From Aquila chrysaetos chrysaetos (taxonomy: Eukaryota > Chordata > Aves > Accipitriformes > Accipitridae), in the NCBI RefSeq assembly GCF_900496995.4, contig NC_044013.1:42917554-42981553 (forward strand): 64,000 nt of DNA, in the 5' to 3' direction. The number at the start of each line of letters is the position of its first letter. Within the stretch, counting starts at the first letter, position 1. The translations under genes were made by a program, and so were the position numbers. The notes beneath the pieces are model-generated. The model ran no database searches and was not told where the DNA came from. It saw only the letters and a list, made by a program, of their open reading frames with translations. Positions 40,566-50,345 of this stretch are shown one piece after another.

Positions 40566-40596
40566 CTCTAACTGAAACCAATGGAAGTTTTGCCTG
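40566..40596. repeat. Old sauropsid repeat fragment (copy E, short)
   Basis: 'GAAACCAATGGAAGTTTTGC' followed by CTG matches the core of the family seen at 35.6 kb. Only the core is preserved. Confidence 0.4.
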
Positions 40597-43500
40597 CAAA
40601 ATGTTACGTCACAGCTGGATGCTAATTTTTTACCTTCAAGTAAAGTTTTACTCCCTTTTTTCATAGAGAGCTCTTAAAACCACAGAACTCAGTCTTCACT
40701 GATTTTTTAGGTAACACATTAATTTAATGAAATTTGCTTAGAGTTTCCTATTTGGAATGAATACAGAAATTACAGTAGAGAGTCAGGGACAATTCATCTT
40801 TTCCATTAATTTCCATTGCATTTTTAATTAAGTGCGCTTTCTAACCTGACGAAAAAAAAGGTCACATCCTGAAATGTATCTTTTTCTAATTATATGTATA
40901 AACATAATAAGGTCACTGGGGGCACTAAATTATGCTTAGAACAAATAATAGAACTATACCAAAGGTCTGAGAAAGCACTTCAGTCAGTAGAGTGTGAATG
41001 CCCATTAACTTCCTGCTATAAATGTTACAAACCAGTTAGATGATGAATTCTATCACAGTCACCTAGAGCTTTACCACTGGTTTTGAAAGAGATTTTTTCC
41101 AATACTTGTTAATATTACTTTTGTGGTTACATTTACTGAAGCATATATATAAACAAACTTCATAAACAGGAATTAATAATGTCGGCATTTTAAATGTTTC
41201 AAGAAGTATTCAAAAAACATTTAATGATTTGCCCAAAAGAAGAGGAGTTATTGAGAAACCAAAGCACAGGACAACATCACAGTATATCAGTGTTAAGAAT
41301 TTGTAGCTTTTCAAAAAATGAACAGATGTTCCTTCCTTCTACAATTTGCTTTACTATTCAGAATTACAGTTTCAGCTAGAAGGGATTAACGAAAGAAATA
41401 TATGTATTCATGTAGTACAGAATGAATCATTTTACTGCTTCTGCCATTTACAGTTTTCAATGCTGAACTTCCACATGGGTAGTAGTGTAGCATCCCAAAA
41501 GTAACAGCAAGCACTCTACACCACTCTGTCTTCTTTCTGTGTATTTGCTGTCTGACAAAAGTTTTAAATCTCAGATTTTTTCTTCCATTTACAACTTTCA
41601 GTACATTTACTAGAAAATACCTACTATGACAGGCGATATCTCTAAGTGGTCCTTCTTCACAACCCATTTTAGATAACATATTATTAATTATACCTGTTTT
41701 CCAGAGGAAAAACAGTGGTGAAGAAGCAAGCTAAGGTTACTGTTTCCTTATGAGATACGCTATGAAGAACAGCCAAATCCCACTGAAGTACTTCATTACT
41801 AGGTAGCATAATACTGAATCACAGCACAACTAACAAGTATAATTGCATTCAGAAAGTTTCATTTTAAGAATGTGTCAAACATATAATTTGATTAGGGCGT
41901 GTGAGTATCTGTGCATGGGTTGTTCATGGTACATTCTTATGTATGTGAATCATAAGGCATTATGAGCCACCTACCTCCTGGTAGTAGGGAAGCTGCAATA
42001 TTCCTTTCTACTAGAAAGAAACCTGGATCATCTTTTAAATCAGCATGAAGTTGACAGCAGTCTCAGCACACATCTATTTCAACTCCTAAGCCTTCTAGTT
42101 AGACCAATAACATTCATGATGTTACTGAGAAAAAATAGTTAGGAATATTCTAATCTAAAAGAAAATTTGAATTTTCTGGTAATAATAAATATTCTAAAAT
42201 TTAAAAAAATGAAGCATCAGTATGGCATTTACAATTCTGAATAGCTCTAATTTTTGTAAAATGTTGCTGATTTTAATGGGGGACTAGATTGTCAGTTTAT
42301 TAAAGTTTGGAAAAGGTTTATTAGTTACATAGATTGTATGTTAGGAAAAGAAGAGCATTAATTTTCCCTTTAAGAGGTAAGTATTTCTGTTCAGGATTAT
42401 ATTTTTGTTTAGAAGACATATAAGATTAAAAATCATCTTTCAAATAGCTACTGACCACACCTTCTGCATACCTTAGCCTGTATGTTATAAATCTCCTCTG
42501 TTAGCTTGTTAATAACTTCAGCTGCAAAGTTCATCGTCCTTCTGGAGAGGCAGCAACTCTGTCAAGTCAGCTCAGCTTACTGTTGCACCTGACTAGAACA
42601 ATAAGATGTTATGTCAACAAGACATGCAATGATCACAAACTGTTGATAAATTTCCTTTAGAACAGCCACAAGTTACAGTTCCTACATAGCTTTTTCTATT
42701 TCCCACGCCTATAATGGAAATGACATTATGAATAACTTCTTTCTCTAGTTTTCATGGATCAACTAAATATAAAGATGCTTGTACAATTAAAATTGTGTTT
42801 AGAATGCTGCAGCATCCTTGGGGCAGAGGCCATATTTCCCTATTGTTTTACAATATCTTGAGCAACAGATTCCTGCTGTAAAAGCAGAACTTTAAAGAGC
42901 TTCTGGTGATTCTGCAATAACAAACTAATATGTATGGCTGAAAATGATTTAGTGGAAAGAAAGTCTTAACTTAGAAGCAAATTCCAGATTTCTATGTGTT
43001 ATATATAAACAAAAAAATTATAAAAGCATGCAAATAACACAAGAACATCTTTTAATATTAGGTTGAGTGCAGTGAAACTACCCTTTGCTGTATGATGATT
43101 CTATAAAATGCAAACAATGTCATTTAGCATTGCTGGCAGTGCTTTATTATTTCAAGTGAAAAGGAATATAGTGAAAGGAATTTAGAAGGGGGTTGGACAG
43201 TGTCAGCAGTAACAACATACATGATTACACATTACTATAATTAGGAATGGAATTTAAAGAATTAAAAAAGCAACATATTTGCTTTAACTATGCTTTTGAC
43301 TCAGCAGCAATTCCATTGATACACTTGGCAGAGAAGTTTATCTCCGTCTTTTTTAAAATATAAACCCATTACAAGGAGAAATGCTGTGACCAAAGGTAAA
43401 CACTTCAATATAAAAAGGGCCCTAAAAACCCTCCAGAAGGCAGTTTAATCCAAATCTGGGATAACTATGGATTAAGAATACATTGATGTTAGTTTGTGCT

Positions 43501-43829
43501 CCCCTCTTTTAATACTCCTACCTCATGCTAATATGCTTTGGACTATTTTCCCCAACCCTTATACTGACCAACTCTTATGTTATAGTTGCTTTTTTTGCTT
43601 TGATACACAAATTTGTGAAGAAACCTTACATCACTACTTTCAACAATCTTAGTTTCTTTTATTTCATTCCGAAGTGGGATTTCTAAAGGTTTTAGGTGCA
43701 AATGAAAAAGTGATGCTGAGGTACAACAAAGGCTTGCACTCAGAGTACATCAAACTTTGCTTAATTGCAGTTGCAGTATGCTTAGAAACATATCCGTAAG
43801 ATTGATGAATGATTTATCTGATCTAAAAT

Positions 43830-44000
43830 ATCTGCATGTGCATTTGTAGCAGTTTTCTATGCAAATCAGGTACTTATGCACACAAATTATTCTAGTTAGC
43901 TACAGGAGTCTATGATGGCCTAATCTGCATGTTCTGCTGTAGTACACCTCTAAATTAGCATGAAAGCTGTGTGCATCTTTTGGATGCAAAAGTGCACAGC
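43830..44000. promoter_or_regulatory. Octamer-bearing candidate regulatory element with hairpin
   Basis: A perfect octamer ATGCAAAT (43859-43866) lies among related POU-type words (CTGCATGTGCATTTG, TTATGCACACAAATTA, CTGCATG). It is followed by an imperfect hairpin at 43966-44000: GCTGTG pairs with CACAGC and TGCATC pairs with GATGCA around loop TTTTG, with an AAAGTG bulge. Dense clusters of this sort occur in conserved non-coding enhancers, but short motifs are common in AT-rich DNA. The function is inferred only. Confidence 0.3.
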
Positions 44001-46490
44001 CAATTCGATTGAAAGGTGGATCTTTTATTATCTTGGCATTGCTTTACTATACTTTTAATTGGAATTTACATGGTACTGGCATTCACTTTAACTCATAAAA
44101 ACATTTTGAAGATATAAGGAATAATTTGATGAAAATATTAAATAAGTTCTAAAAATAAGTATATTAATCCTTTGAATAAGTGTAATTCTCAAACAAATTT
44201 TAAAAACTTGGGAACAGAAAACATCATCTTGTATGGCAATAAATACCTGCAATTAATACTCCTATGTTAAAAACTTTGTCAAGGTTATTATATGCAATAC
44301 TTGTTTTCACAGCATCACAAAAAAGGATACTTTTAATATCTTGCTGTGTGGGGACAGAGGAGGTTGAATGTGAGGCACAGCAGACACTGATTATACCCTC
44401 TCTAAAGTGCAAAATAGCCAGCAGATAAATTGTGACTTAACAAGTGAGCCAGGCTTACAGCTGTCCGATAAAGCTGTACCTCAAAGGTGAACAATAAAGT
44501 TTATATAAGGTCCTCTGTCAAGGTACAGCCAGTAAAACCAAAACTGATAAGCTGATGAAATGCTACTTGTACCTGGACTTTCATCCTTTGGCTCTAGGAT
44601 AAGTAGTTGCTGGACTAACATGTGAGTTTAAAGAAGGAACCATGTGAAAATATCCACAGAAATACAGACTATTGAATCAAGGTATAGAAAGACAACATTG
44701 TCACTGTTAGTAGCACAAACTACTTATAACCTATGCATGATGACCAGTTGAGAAGCAAAATGAAATAAATATAGGCATGTGAACTTCCAGTAGTAAAAAT
44801 GGAAGAATTGCTGAAAATTTTATCACTTCACTTTCTTTATAAAAAATTTGAAAAGGGGTTCACTTCAGTAAAAAATTCTACTGTGAAGGGTGATGACTTT
44901 GCACAAGGCCAAGGTTCTCAATACTGAAACATATTAGAGACCGGATTTGTTTATCTTCTCTTCTTTTTAATGCTACTAAGAAGGTCGGGTAGAGAGGGAT
45001 ACAGTTACAGATCGCCCTCATCCTTATGTTGATAATATATAGGAAAGGCCACAGAAGTACTGGAAGTAGGATTTCTAAAATCCGAACACACATTAAAAAG
45101 GAATCTGAATGCTTTTGTGCTATGTTTTGCATTGGGAACACAAAATTTTCCCACACATAGGTATTTTCCCTCTGTTTTGTTTGCAGAAACAGTAATTTTT
45201 TCAAGACCTTTAAGTTAAACCCCAAGTGATGTTAAAATTAAAAAATATACAATGGCAGAAACTTTTGCATGTGCTTCCATCTATAAAAACAATAAAGTGG
45301 ACACTTTTGCAGTTTTAGAGGCAAGTCTTGCTTGAGCCACAGAGAAGTCACTATCTACTAGTGAACAAAAAGATGAGGAAATTCTCACTTCTTGTGATTT
45401 ACTCCAATGACAGGGTTAATGACACAAGTAGACATGCCCATTGACTCACTAAATTGAATGGCAAGACAGAGCTAGAAGTTAATTTTCCTTTGGTATGTGC
45501 TTAGGCACCTAGTTACGACAGTATTTGTGTTGCTAGAATTTATTCCCGACCTAAAACGGAGTTGATCTTTCAGTTCAAATCTGTGGAGCCATTTTCATGC
45601 AACTTTTTCTCTTTCAAAGCTCTGTAGTTGTAACAGCTCATATCTTTTCTAGGTCAGGCACCGCGATGGACTTGCAACATGTAAATTAGTTGATTACAGT
45701 GGTACAGTCGCTACGGATGTTTTGCTACACAAATACGTACACATGTAGAATATTAATGACAACTTTCATTCATAGGCAACATATGAACGATCAATGAATG
45801 AGGTTTTCAGTGTTTAGCAGAAATCTTTTAGCAAGCTTTGATGTAACGTTTTGAAATATGTAATCTCCAGTGTAGTAGACATAGCTGTGTGTGCCACCCC
45901 ATATGGTAAAAAATACACTGAAGAAGCCTGGCTCACTCTGAAGCGTGGCTGTGCAAGTTGTAAACATTTACTTTAGGAATATCCTGAAGAAAAATTTGAA
46001 GTTGGAATCAGAAGGATCTGCACTTCCCCGCCAAGGCAGAGGGTATGTGTTTTCTGTTATCAAGGTACACTGTGGCAATCAAGGAAACTATGAAGAAAAA
46101 CGGGCTCTCAGACTCCTCACAGTTCAGCTGTACTGGGAGCTGGGATTTTTTTTCCATCCCAGTATCAGGCAAGGATAGTACAAGGAAGGCCAGCTGTAAA
46201 AGGAGAATAAAATACCTGTGTCATAAAAGTGTTGGGAAAAGTCATTAATCTCTGTGAAATGGATTTAATTTCTTGGGCAGGTGCTAATTATCACTTGAGT
46301 ATGCACCCCAAAATACTTGATGTATTAGAATTTTGAGAATGTCAAAGCAGTTTTGCCTGCTTTGCAAACAAACTTAAATAAAGCAAAGGTAATTTTGGTG
46401 TACCATTTTCAAGTCTTACCCTAAATTTCAGTCCCTGTTTCTGCAGATATCCTGCTCACTCATTGCAGTTAATGTAACGGGCACTTCTAG

Positions 46491-46865
46491 AGAACTACAG
46501 ACTGGCCAGCCTGACCCCGGCTCCTGGGAAGGTTATGGAACAGACTCTCCTGGAGGCCATGTTCAGGCACAAGAAACAACAAGGTGACTGGGAGCAGCCG
46601 GCACTGATTGACCAAGGGCAGACTGTGCTTAATGTGCCTAACCAGCCCAATATTCTGCAGTGCGATGACCAGCTCTATGGACAAGGAAAGAGCTGTGGAT
46701 ATTGTTTACTTGGACTTCAGCAAGGCTGTTGACATGGTCTCCCAGTATCGTTATAGCCAAACTGGTGAGATATGGACTAGACACGTAGACTGTACAGATG
46801 GGGGAAAAATGGCTGAACCATCAGGCTCAAAGGTTTGCGATCAGCAGTTCAAAGTCTGTGGGACT
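46491..46865 (+). mobile_element. CR1-type LINE, 5'-truncated reverse-transcriptase fragment
   Basis: Translation shows the avian CR1 ORF2 reverse-transcriptase order: a degenerate NYRLASLTPAPGKVMEQTLL stretch, a decayed 'TKGRLCLMCLTSP' region, then ERAVDIVYLDFSKAVDMVSQ (46688-46747), which is the conserved block ending in the LDFSKAFD motif. The nucleotide sequence then keeps CR1-like words (ATAGCCAAACTGGTGAGATA, AAATGGCTGAACC) to about 46865. The first and second blocks lie in different frames, shifting at about 46610-46625, so the copy is broken. The downstream YADD catalytic box and the 3' repeats are not seen. CR1 elements are typically 5'-truncated, and this copy is also cut at its 3' side. 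It is inactive. Confidence 0.9.
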
Positions 46866-49319
46866 TCAGGATGTAAGATACATGCACAACTATAACTGAG
46901 AACACGCTTATAGTAATTAACCTGAACGTGAAAAGGGCTCATATCCTTTACTTACAGTAGGAGTGGAAGGCTCTAAGCTACTTCCAGGCCTGTCCATTTA
47001 TAATCAGCACATTAAAAAACATACAATGGCATACAATGACTGTATGCCTCTTAAGAGATAAGAAAATTTACTTAATATGTTTAAAAATTAAAAGTATGTT
47101 AATTGCCAGAGAACAATTTAAGAGGCAAAAATTGAACAATGGCTAATACCCCCTAGGACTTAGAATGTGGGAAGTAATAATCTTCAGATGGACACATTAT
47201 TTTTCTATATACCTGGGTGGAACAAAGGATCATGCAGATTTGCAATTTTGCTCCACTGCATTTCTTATGTTGACGTGTCTATGAAATACCACTGCCACAT
47301 GCCTCATGTGGGAACCAGGAATGTTATCTCTGCCATGGAAGGAGAGTACTATTGCCAGCGGTCAGCACAGAAATTTAGAAATACTGGTTGGAAAAAAATA
47401 TGGTATGGCCAGATCCAATCCTCTTTTTTGTAAAGTATCTGAACACTTCCTTGAAATGTTGGTACGGGATACTGACACATGCTGCTCCGTTTTGATTGTT
47501 TTTCATTAACAGAAGGATCAGATCCACACTGTGTTGCCTCCTCACTGGGAATTTGGCCTGCTGACTTATCCAACTGTTTATCTCATCATTAATTATATTA
47601 ACCAGTATATTGAAACTGAATTACTCTATACTTTTAGCCCACTTTGAATGTCACCAGTGTATTTGGGAATGTCTGTGATATCATCATCTCTGGGTATAAA
47701 CTATAAGAAATTTTCAAGTCTTAAATGGATCTAAAACTTGTAATCTATTCAATTAAAAAAATAAGTTAAATGCAGGTTCATAGTCAAAATTTGTCTTGGA
47801 TGCATTTGCAGTTTTGCATTGTGTATTGGGTTTAAACAGCCTTCTCTTGCCTACTGCTAGATAAAATAACAGCATAAACAAAAGAGAAAGTGACTGACCA
47901 TAAGCCATAGCACAACAGTGAAGCTGACAGAAAGCACCATCAAGTGCCCTCAGTACATAAACAGAGATTCATTACATATACTTTAGGTATGAATAATCTC
48001 AGTTGCTACTTGCAATAGAAAGAGATAAAACTATACATCTTTTGATCATGAAATTTTCAGTGCCCCTTGAAGTTTCTTCAGGTTTTTGCTATACAGATAA
48101 TTTTACATGTGGAATTACTTATTTTGTCAAATCAACATTTCAGAAAACTTTATGGCCCACGTTAAACATTGTATTATGCTGTTATGCCTGCCAACATTAA
48201 AGGTGACTTTGGTCACTGGTCTTTGATAGCGACACATGTAACCGTTTCCTGTAACAGCAGGTCTCTTTCTGGTTTGCATCTGGATTTACTGTGCTTAAGC
48301 AGTTACACTGGTTGGGTCCACTGCCAGCTCATCTCTGGCATTTACCAAAGAGAGTATTTTGCAAAGCACCTGCGGAAGGACTGCTGTCACCAATACTCAA
48401 ACCATTGAAGACCATAAGGATTGCAAAATCAAAAACTGAGGGGAGAATTTGGCTTCTGATGCACACAGTTGCTTGACTATGCTTGTCAAATGGCAACTGA
48501 GGGAGGTGGCAGTCCAATTCTCCAGGACTCTACTCTGTCAGTTGCTTCTTGTGAGCATGTGGATTAAATTATCAGTGGTCTGTGCCTCAGTTTACCATTA
48601 GAAACACCGACATATTAAACCAAGGATATGCTGAGATTTAACTAAGCAGGGTTTGTAGAAGACTATGAAAATATTCTATTCCAAGTGTAAAGCACGATTT
48701 TTTTCATACCAAGTCCGTGAATGTGCACTAGCAAGATGCACGGGGACACACCAGGCTCCTGGATCTCCACTTGTACAGAGGTAAAGGTGACAAATGACAT
48801 GCATGCTTCTTTCAAATCTGGTAACTCTAGGTCTGCGGGACGAGGTTACTCACTATAAATAGTGCTGTCTCAGGAGCACATTCCACACAAGCCAGAACAT
48901 GTCACAGCAGCAGTGTATCTGTGTGGCGACACCAAACGCAACAGAAAGGAGCAGCGTAACTCCACTTTAAGACTTTTCTTGGCAGTTGCACCAGTTTGGT
49001 TAGAACAAAGCCAGCATCAGCTCCTTCACGGCTATCCAGAGCGGAAAGCTGTGCTGCCCTGCATCACAGGGCCCCATCTCACTGTTCTCTCCATCGCTTC
49101 GCACAGCGCTGACGCAGATACCGTGCGTTTTGTGTCACGCGAGCGCTAGCTATGTCGACAGTCCACGAAGCATCCTTCAGGCTACGCCATACGGATATAC
49201 GTATATATTTGCTCTGCCTTTTCTTTCTCTTCCGGTGGCATTAGCCTCTTCCCTGGTATTTGCGGGTGTTTTTTGCCATTTACAGACATCGCCAACACAG
49301 CTTTGTCACTAATTAAAAC
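46866..49319. other. Intergenic region upstream of the main CpG island
   Basis: No gene is supported. A TATA-like TATAAATAG lies at 48854-48862, but nothing downstream confirms a transcript. Base composition shifts from AT-rich to GC-rich over 48.9-49.3 kb. A long minus-strand frame enters from the CpG island and stops at 49182. I judge it a composition artefact. Confidence 0.45.
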
Positions 49320-49455
49320 GCTGACGAAGAAAAGAACGGCAGCGCCTGTGCGGTGGCGTGCGCGTGTGACATGGGCGGCAGGTTGCCACACAGCAGCCGG
49401 AGCGCGGGCGTCTGGGAAGAGACGCTTACAAGGAGCTACAACGCCTGGTGCCAGA

Positions 49456-49488
49456 AGGAGGGGCGGGGGAGGGGGGCGGGGAAGGGGA
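49456..49488 (+). promoter_or_regulatory. Clustered GC boxes (Sp/KLF-type)
   Basis: GGGGCGGGG-type boxes occur twice in a purine run (GAGGGGCGGGGGAGG and GGGGGGCGGGGAAGG). They are consistent with Sp1/KLF binding upstream of the candidate starts. This is a motif match only. Confidence 0.6.
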
Positions 49489-49645
49489 ACGACCGGGTAC
49501 CGGGGGGTCCCGGCGTTGCTGGGGCCCGGCGCCGGTGTCAGGCCCTCCCCACAGGCCTCACGGGGCGCGCGCGCCCGCGCGGAGCAGGCCGGGAGACGAG
49601 CGGCGCGGGGCACGCCGGGACCGGCGCCCTTACGCCTCAGCCTCC

Positions 49646-49658
49646 CAAGATGGTGGCC
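49646..49658 (+). promoter_or_regulatory. YY1-like site
   Basis: CAAGATGGTGGCC is close to the YY1 consensus (AAGATGGCGGC) that often lies just downstream of vertebrate transcription starts. The ATG in it opens a proline-rich frame that ends before any donor. I treat it as a binding site, not a start codon. Confidence 0.5.
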
Positions 49659-49725
49659 GGCCGGCGGCTGGCCCCGCCCCCCCCCGCCGCCTCCCCGCCC
49701 CCCCTCCTCCAGCCGCCGCCGCCGC

Positions 49726-49738
49726 GCACATGCGCAGT
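49726..49738 (+). promoter_or_regulatory. NRF1-like site
   Basis: GCACATGCGCAGT contains TGCGCA in an imperfect GCGCATGCGC dyad, the NRF1 palindrome, and lies about 60-170 bp before the candidate exon 1a. It is typical of CpG-island promoters. Motif match only. Confidence 0.55.
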
Positions 49739-49799
49739 GGCGCGGCGGGCCGCGCCGCTCCCTCCCTCCCTCCTGGCGGCCGGGGCGCCACTGACAGAC

Positions 49800-49954
49800 C
49801 GCGGAGCGGAGCGGTGCTGAGCGGCGAGAGCCTCCGGGACGCCCCCCCTTCCCCTTCCCCGGACCCCCTTCCTCCGCGTCCCGCCCCGCCGCACCGGTGA
49901 ATGGGAGAGGCGGGCGGCGCCGGCCCCACAGAGCAGAGCGAAGCGGCGGCTCGG
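49800..49954 (+). CDS. Candidate first exon 1a of an unrecognised gene
   Basis: The ATG at 49901 opens 18 codons (MGEAGGAGPTEQSEAAAR) to a good donor, CGG|GTAAGG, at 49955. This leaves phase 0. The exon's 5' boundary (about 49.80 kb) is a guess, since the start of transcription cannot be read from sequence. Joined to the acceptor at 60694 the frame stays open (R followed by WLVSK...) through exon 2. I do not recognise the protein. The short Gly/Ala/Glu-rich N-terminus is typical of CpG-island first exons. The exon could instead be non-coding leader. The in-frame join (chance about 1 in 3) and the strong donor favour coding. Confidence 0.5.
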
Positions 49955-50085
49955 GTAAGGCTGGGGCCGCGCCTCCCCTCCCTCCCTCCCTGCCCGCCTG
50001 CCTTCCCTCCCCCGGCCGCCGTCGCCCCTCGCGGGAGGCTGTCCCGGCCGGCGGCGGGGCCCGGCGGGCCGTGCGGCCGGCGCGG

Positions 50086-50187
50086 CTCTCCTCCTCTCCT
50101 CTTCTCTCCCCCCTCCTCTCCTCTCCTCGGCTCCCCGCCCTCCGCTCTCCCTCCTGCCCCCTCCCTCCTTCTCTCCGGCTCGCTCTC
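50086..50187. repeat. Long pyrimidine-rich tract
   Basis: About 100 bp are nearly all C and T, with only a few G interruptions, built of CTCCTCT and CCCTCC words. The minus strand is correspondingly G-rich. Such tracts can form triplex or quadruplex structures and are common in CpG-island promoters. Confidence 0.75.
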
Positions 50188-50200
50188 AAAATGGCGGCCG
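50187..50200 (+). promoter_or_regulatory. YY1-like site overlapping a candidate start codon
   Basis: CAAAATGGCGGCCG is a near-consensus YY1 site. Its ATG is the start of the candidate exon 1b. Genes in which the YY1 motif overlaps the initiation codon close to the transcription start are a known vertebrate arrangement. Confidence 0.6.
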
Positions 50201-50209
50201 CGCCCGTTG
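50191..50209 (+). CDS. Candidate alternative first exon 1b (coding part)
   Basis: ATG GCG GCC GCG CCC GTT G (MAAAPV plus one base) ends at a good donor, G|GTGAGG, at 50210 (phase 1). The Kozak context is fair, with A at -3. Read into exon 2 at 60695 this hits a stop after eight more codons. Read directly into exon 3 at 63692 it stays open. If real, it would give an N-terminus lacking exon 2. The abrupt strand-composition switch at this point fits a transcription start just upstream. It could also be only a YY1 site inside intron 1. Confidence 0.4.
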
Positions 50210-50300
50210 GTGAGGAGGGAGCCGGGGAGGAGGCGGGGGAGGCAGGGCGACGGGGCGGGAGGGAGGCAGGCGAGGCGGGGGACAGTCCCCGCGCCCCGGC

Positions 50301-50345
50301 GGGGTGGGGTGGGGTGGGGTGGGGTAGGGTGGGGTGGGGTGGGGG
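50301..50345 (+). repeat. (GGGGT)n repeat, G-quadruplex prone
   Basis: Eight pentamers (seven GGGGT, one AGGGT) are followed by GGGGG. Nine consecutive G3-G5 runs separated by one or two bases, T or TA, easily satisfy the G-quadruplex pattern on the + strand. This is the non-template strand of the gene, 90 bp after candidate donor 1b. The AGGGT interruption resembles telomeric sequence but there is no TTAGGG array. Confidence 0.95.

Larger units (their letters stand above)
35743..46490. other. Intergenic, no gene supported
   Basis: About 10.7 kb of AT-rich DNA with no supportable gene. It holds a short (AC)n run at 36474-36486, a C10T10 tract at 39594, small fragments of the sauropsid repeat at 40.57 and 42.27 kb, and an octamer or hairpin cluster at 43.83-44.00 kb. 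A 115-codon minus-strand frame at 44878-45225 has no recognisable domain. Confidence 0.5.

Noticed and set aside
48854-48862. TATA box promoter (TATAAATAG)
   Set aside because: A lone motif with no downstream exon or start evidence, and it is 0.5 kb before the CpG island.
49182-50189. 335-codon open frame on the minus strand through the CpG island
   Set aside because: It consists of Arg/Gly/Pro/Ala runs expected from GC-rich antisense sequence, overlaps the promoter and exon 1a, and shows no domain.
50301-50345. Interstitial telomere repeat
   Set aside because: The unit is GGGGT with a single AGGGT. There is no TTAGGG array.
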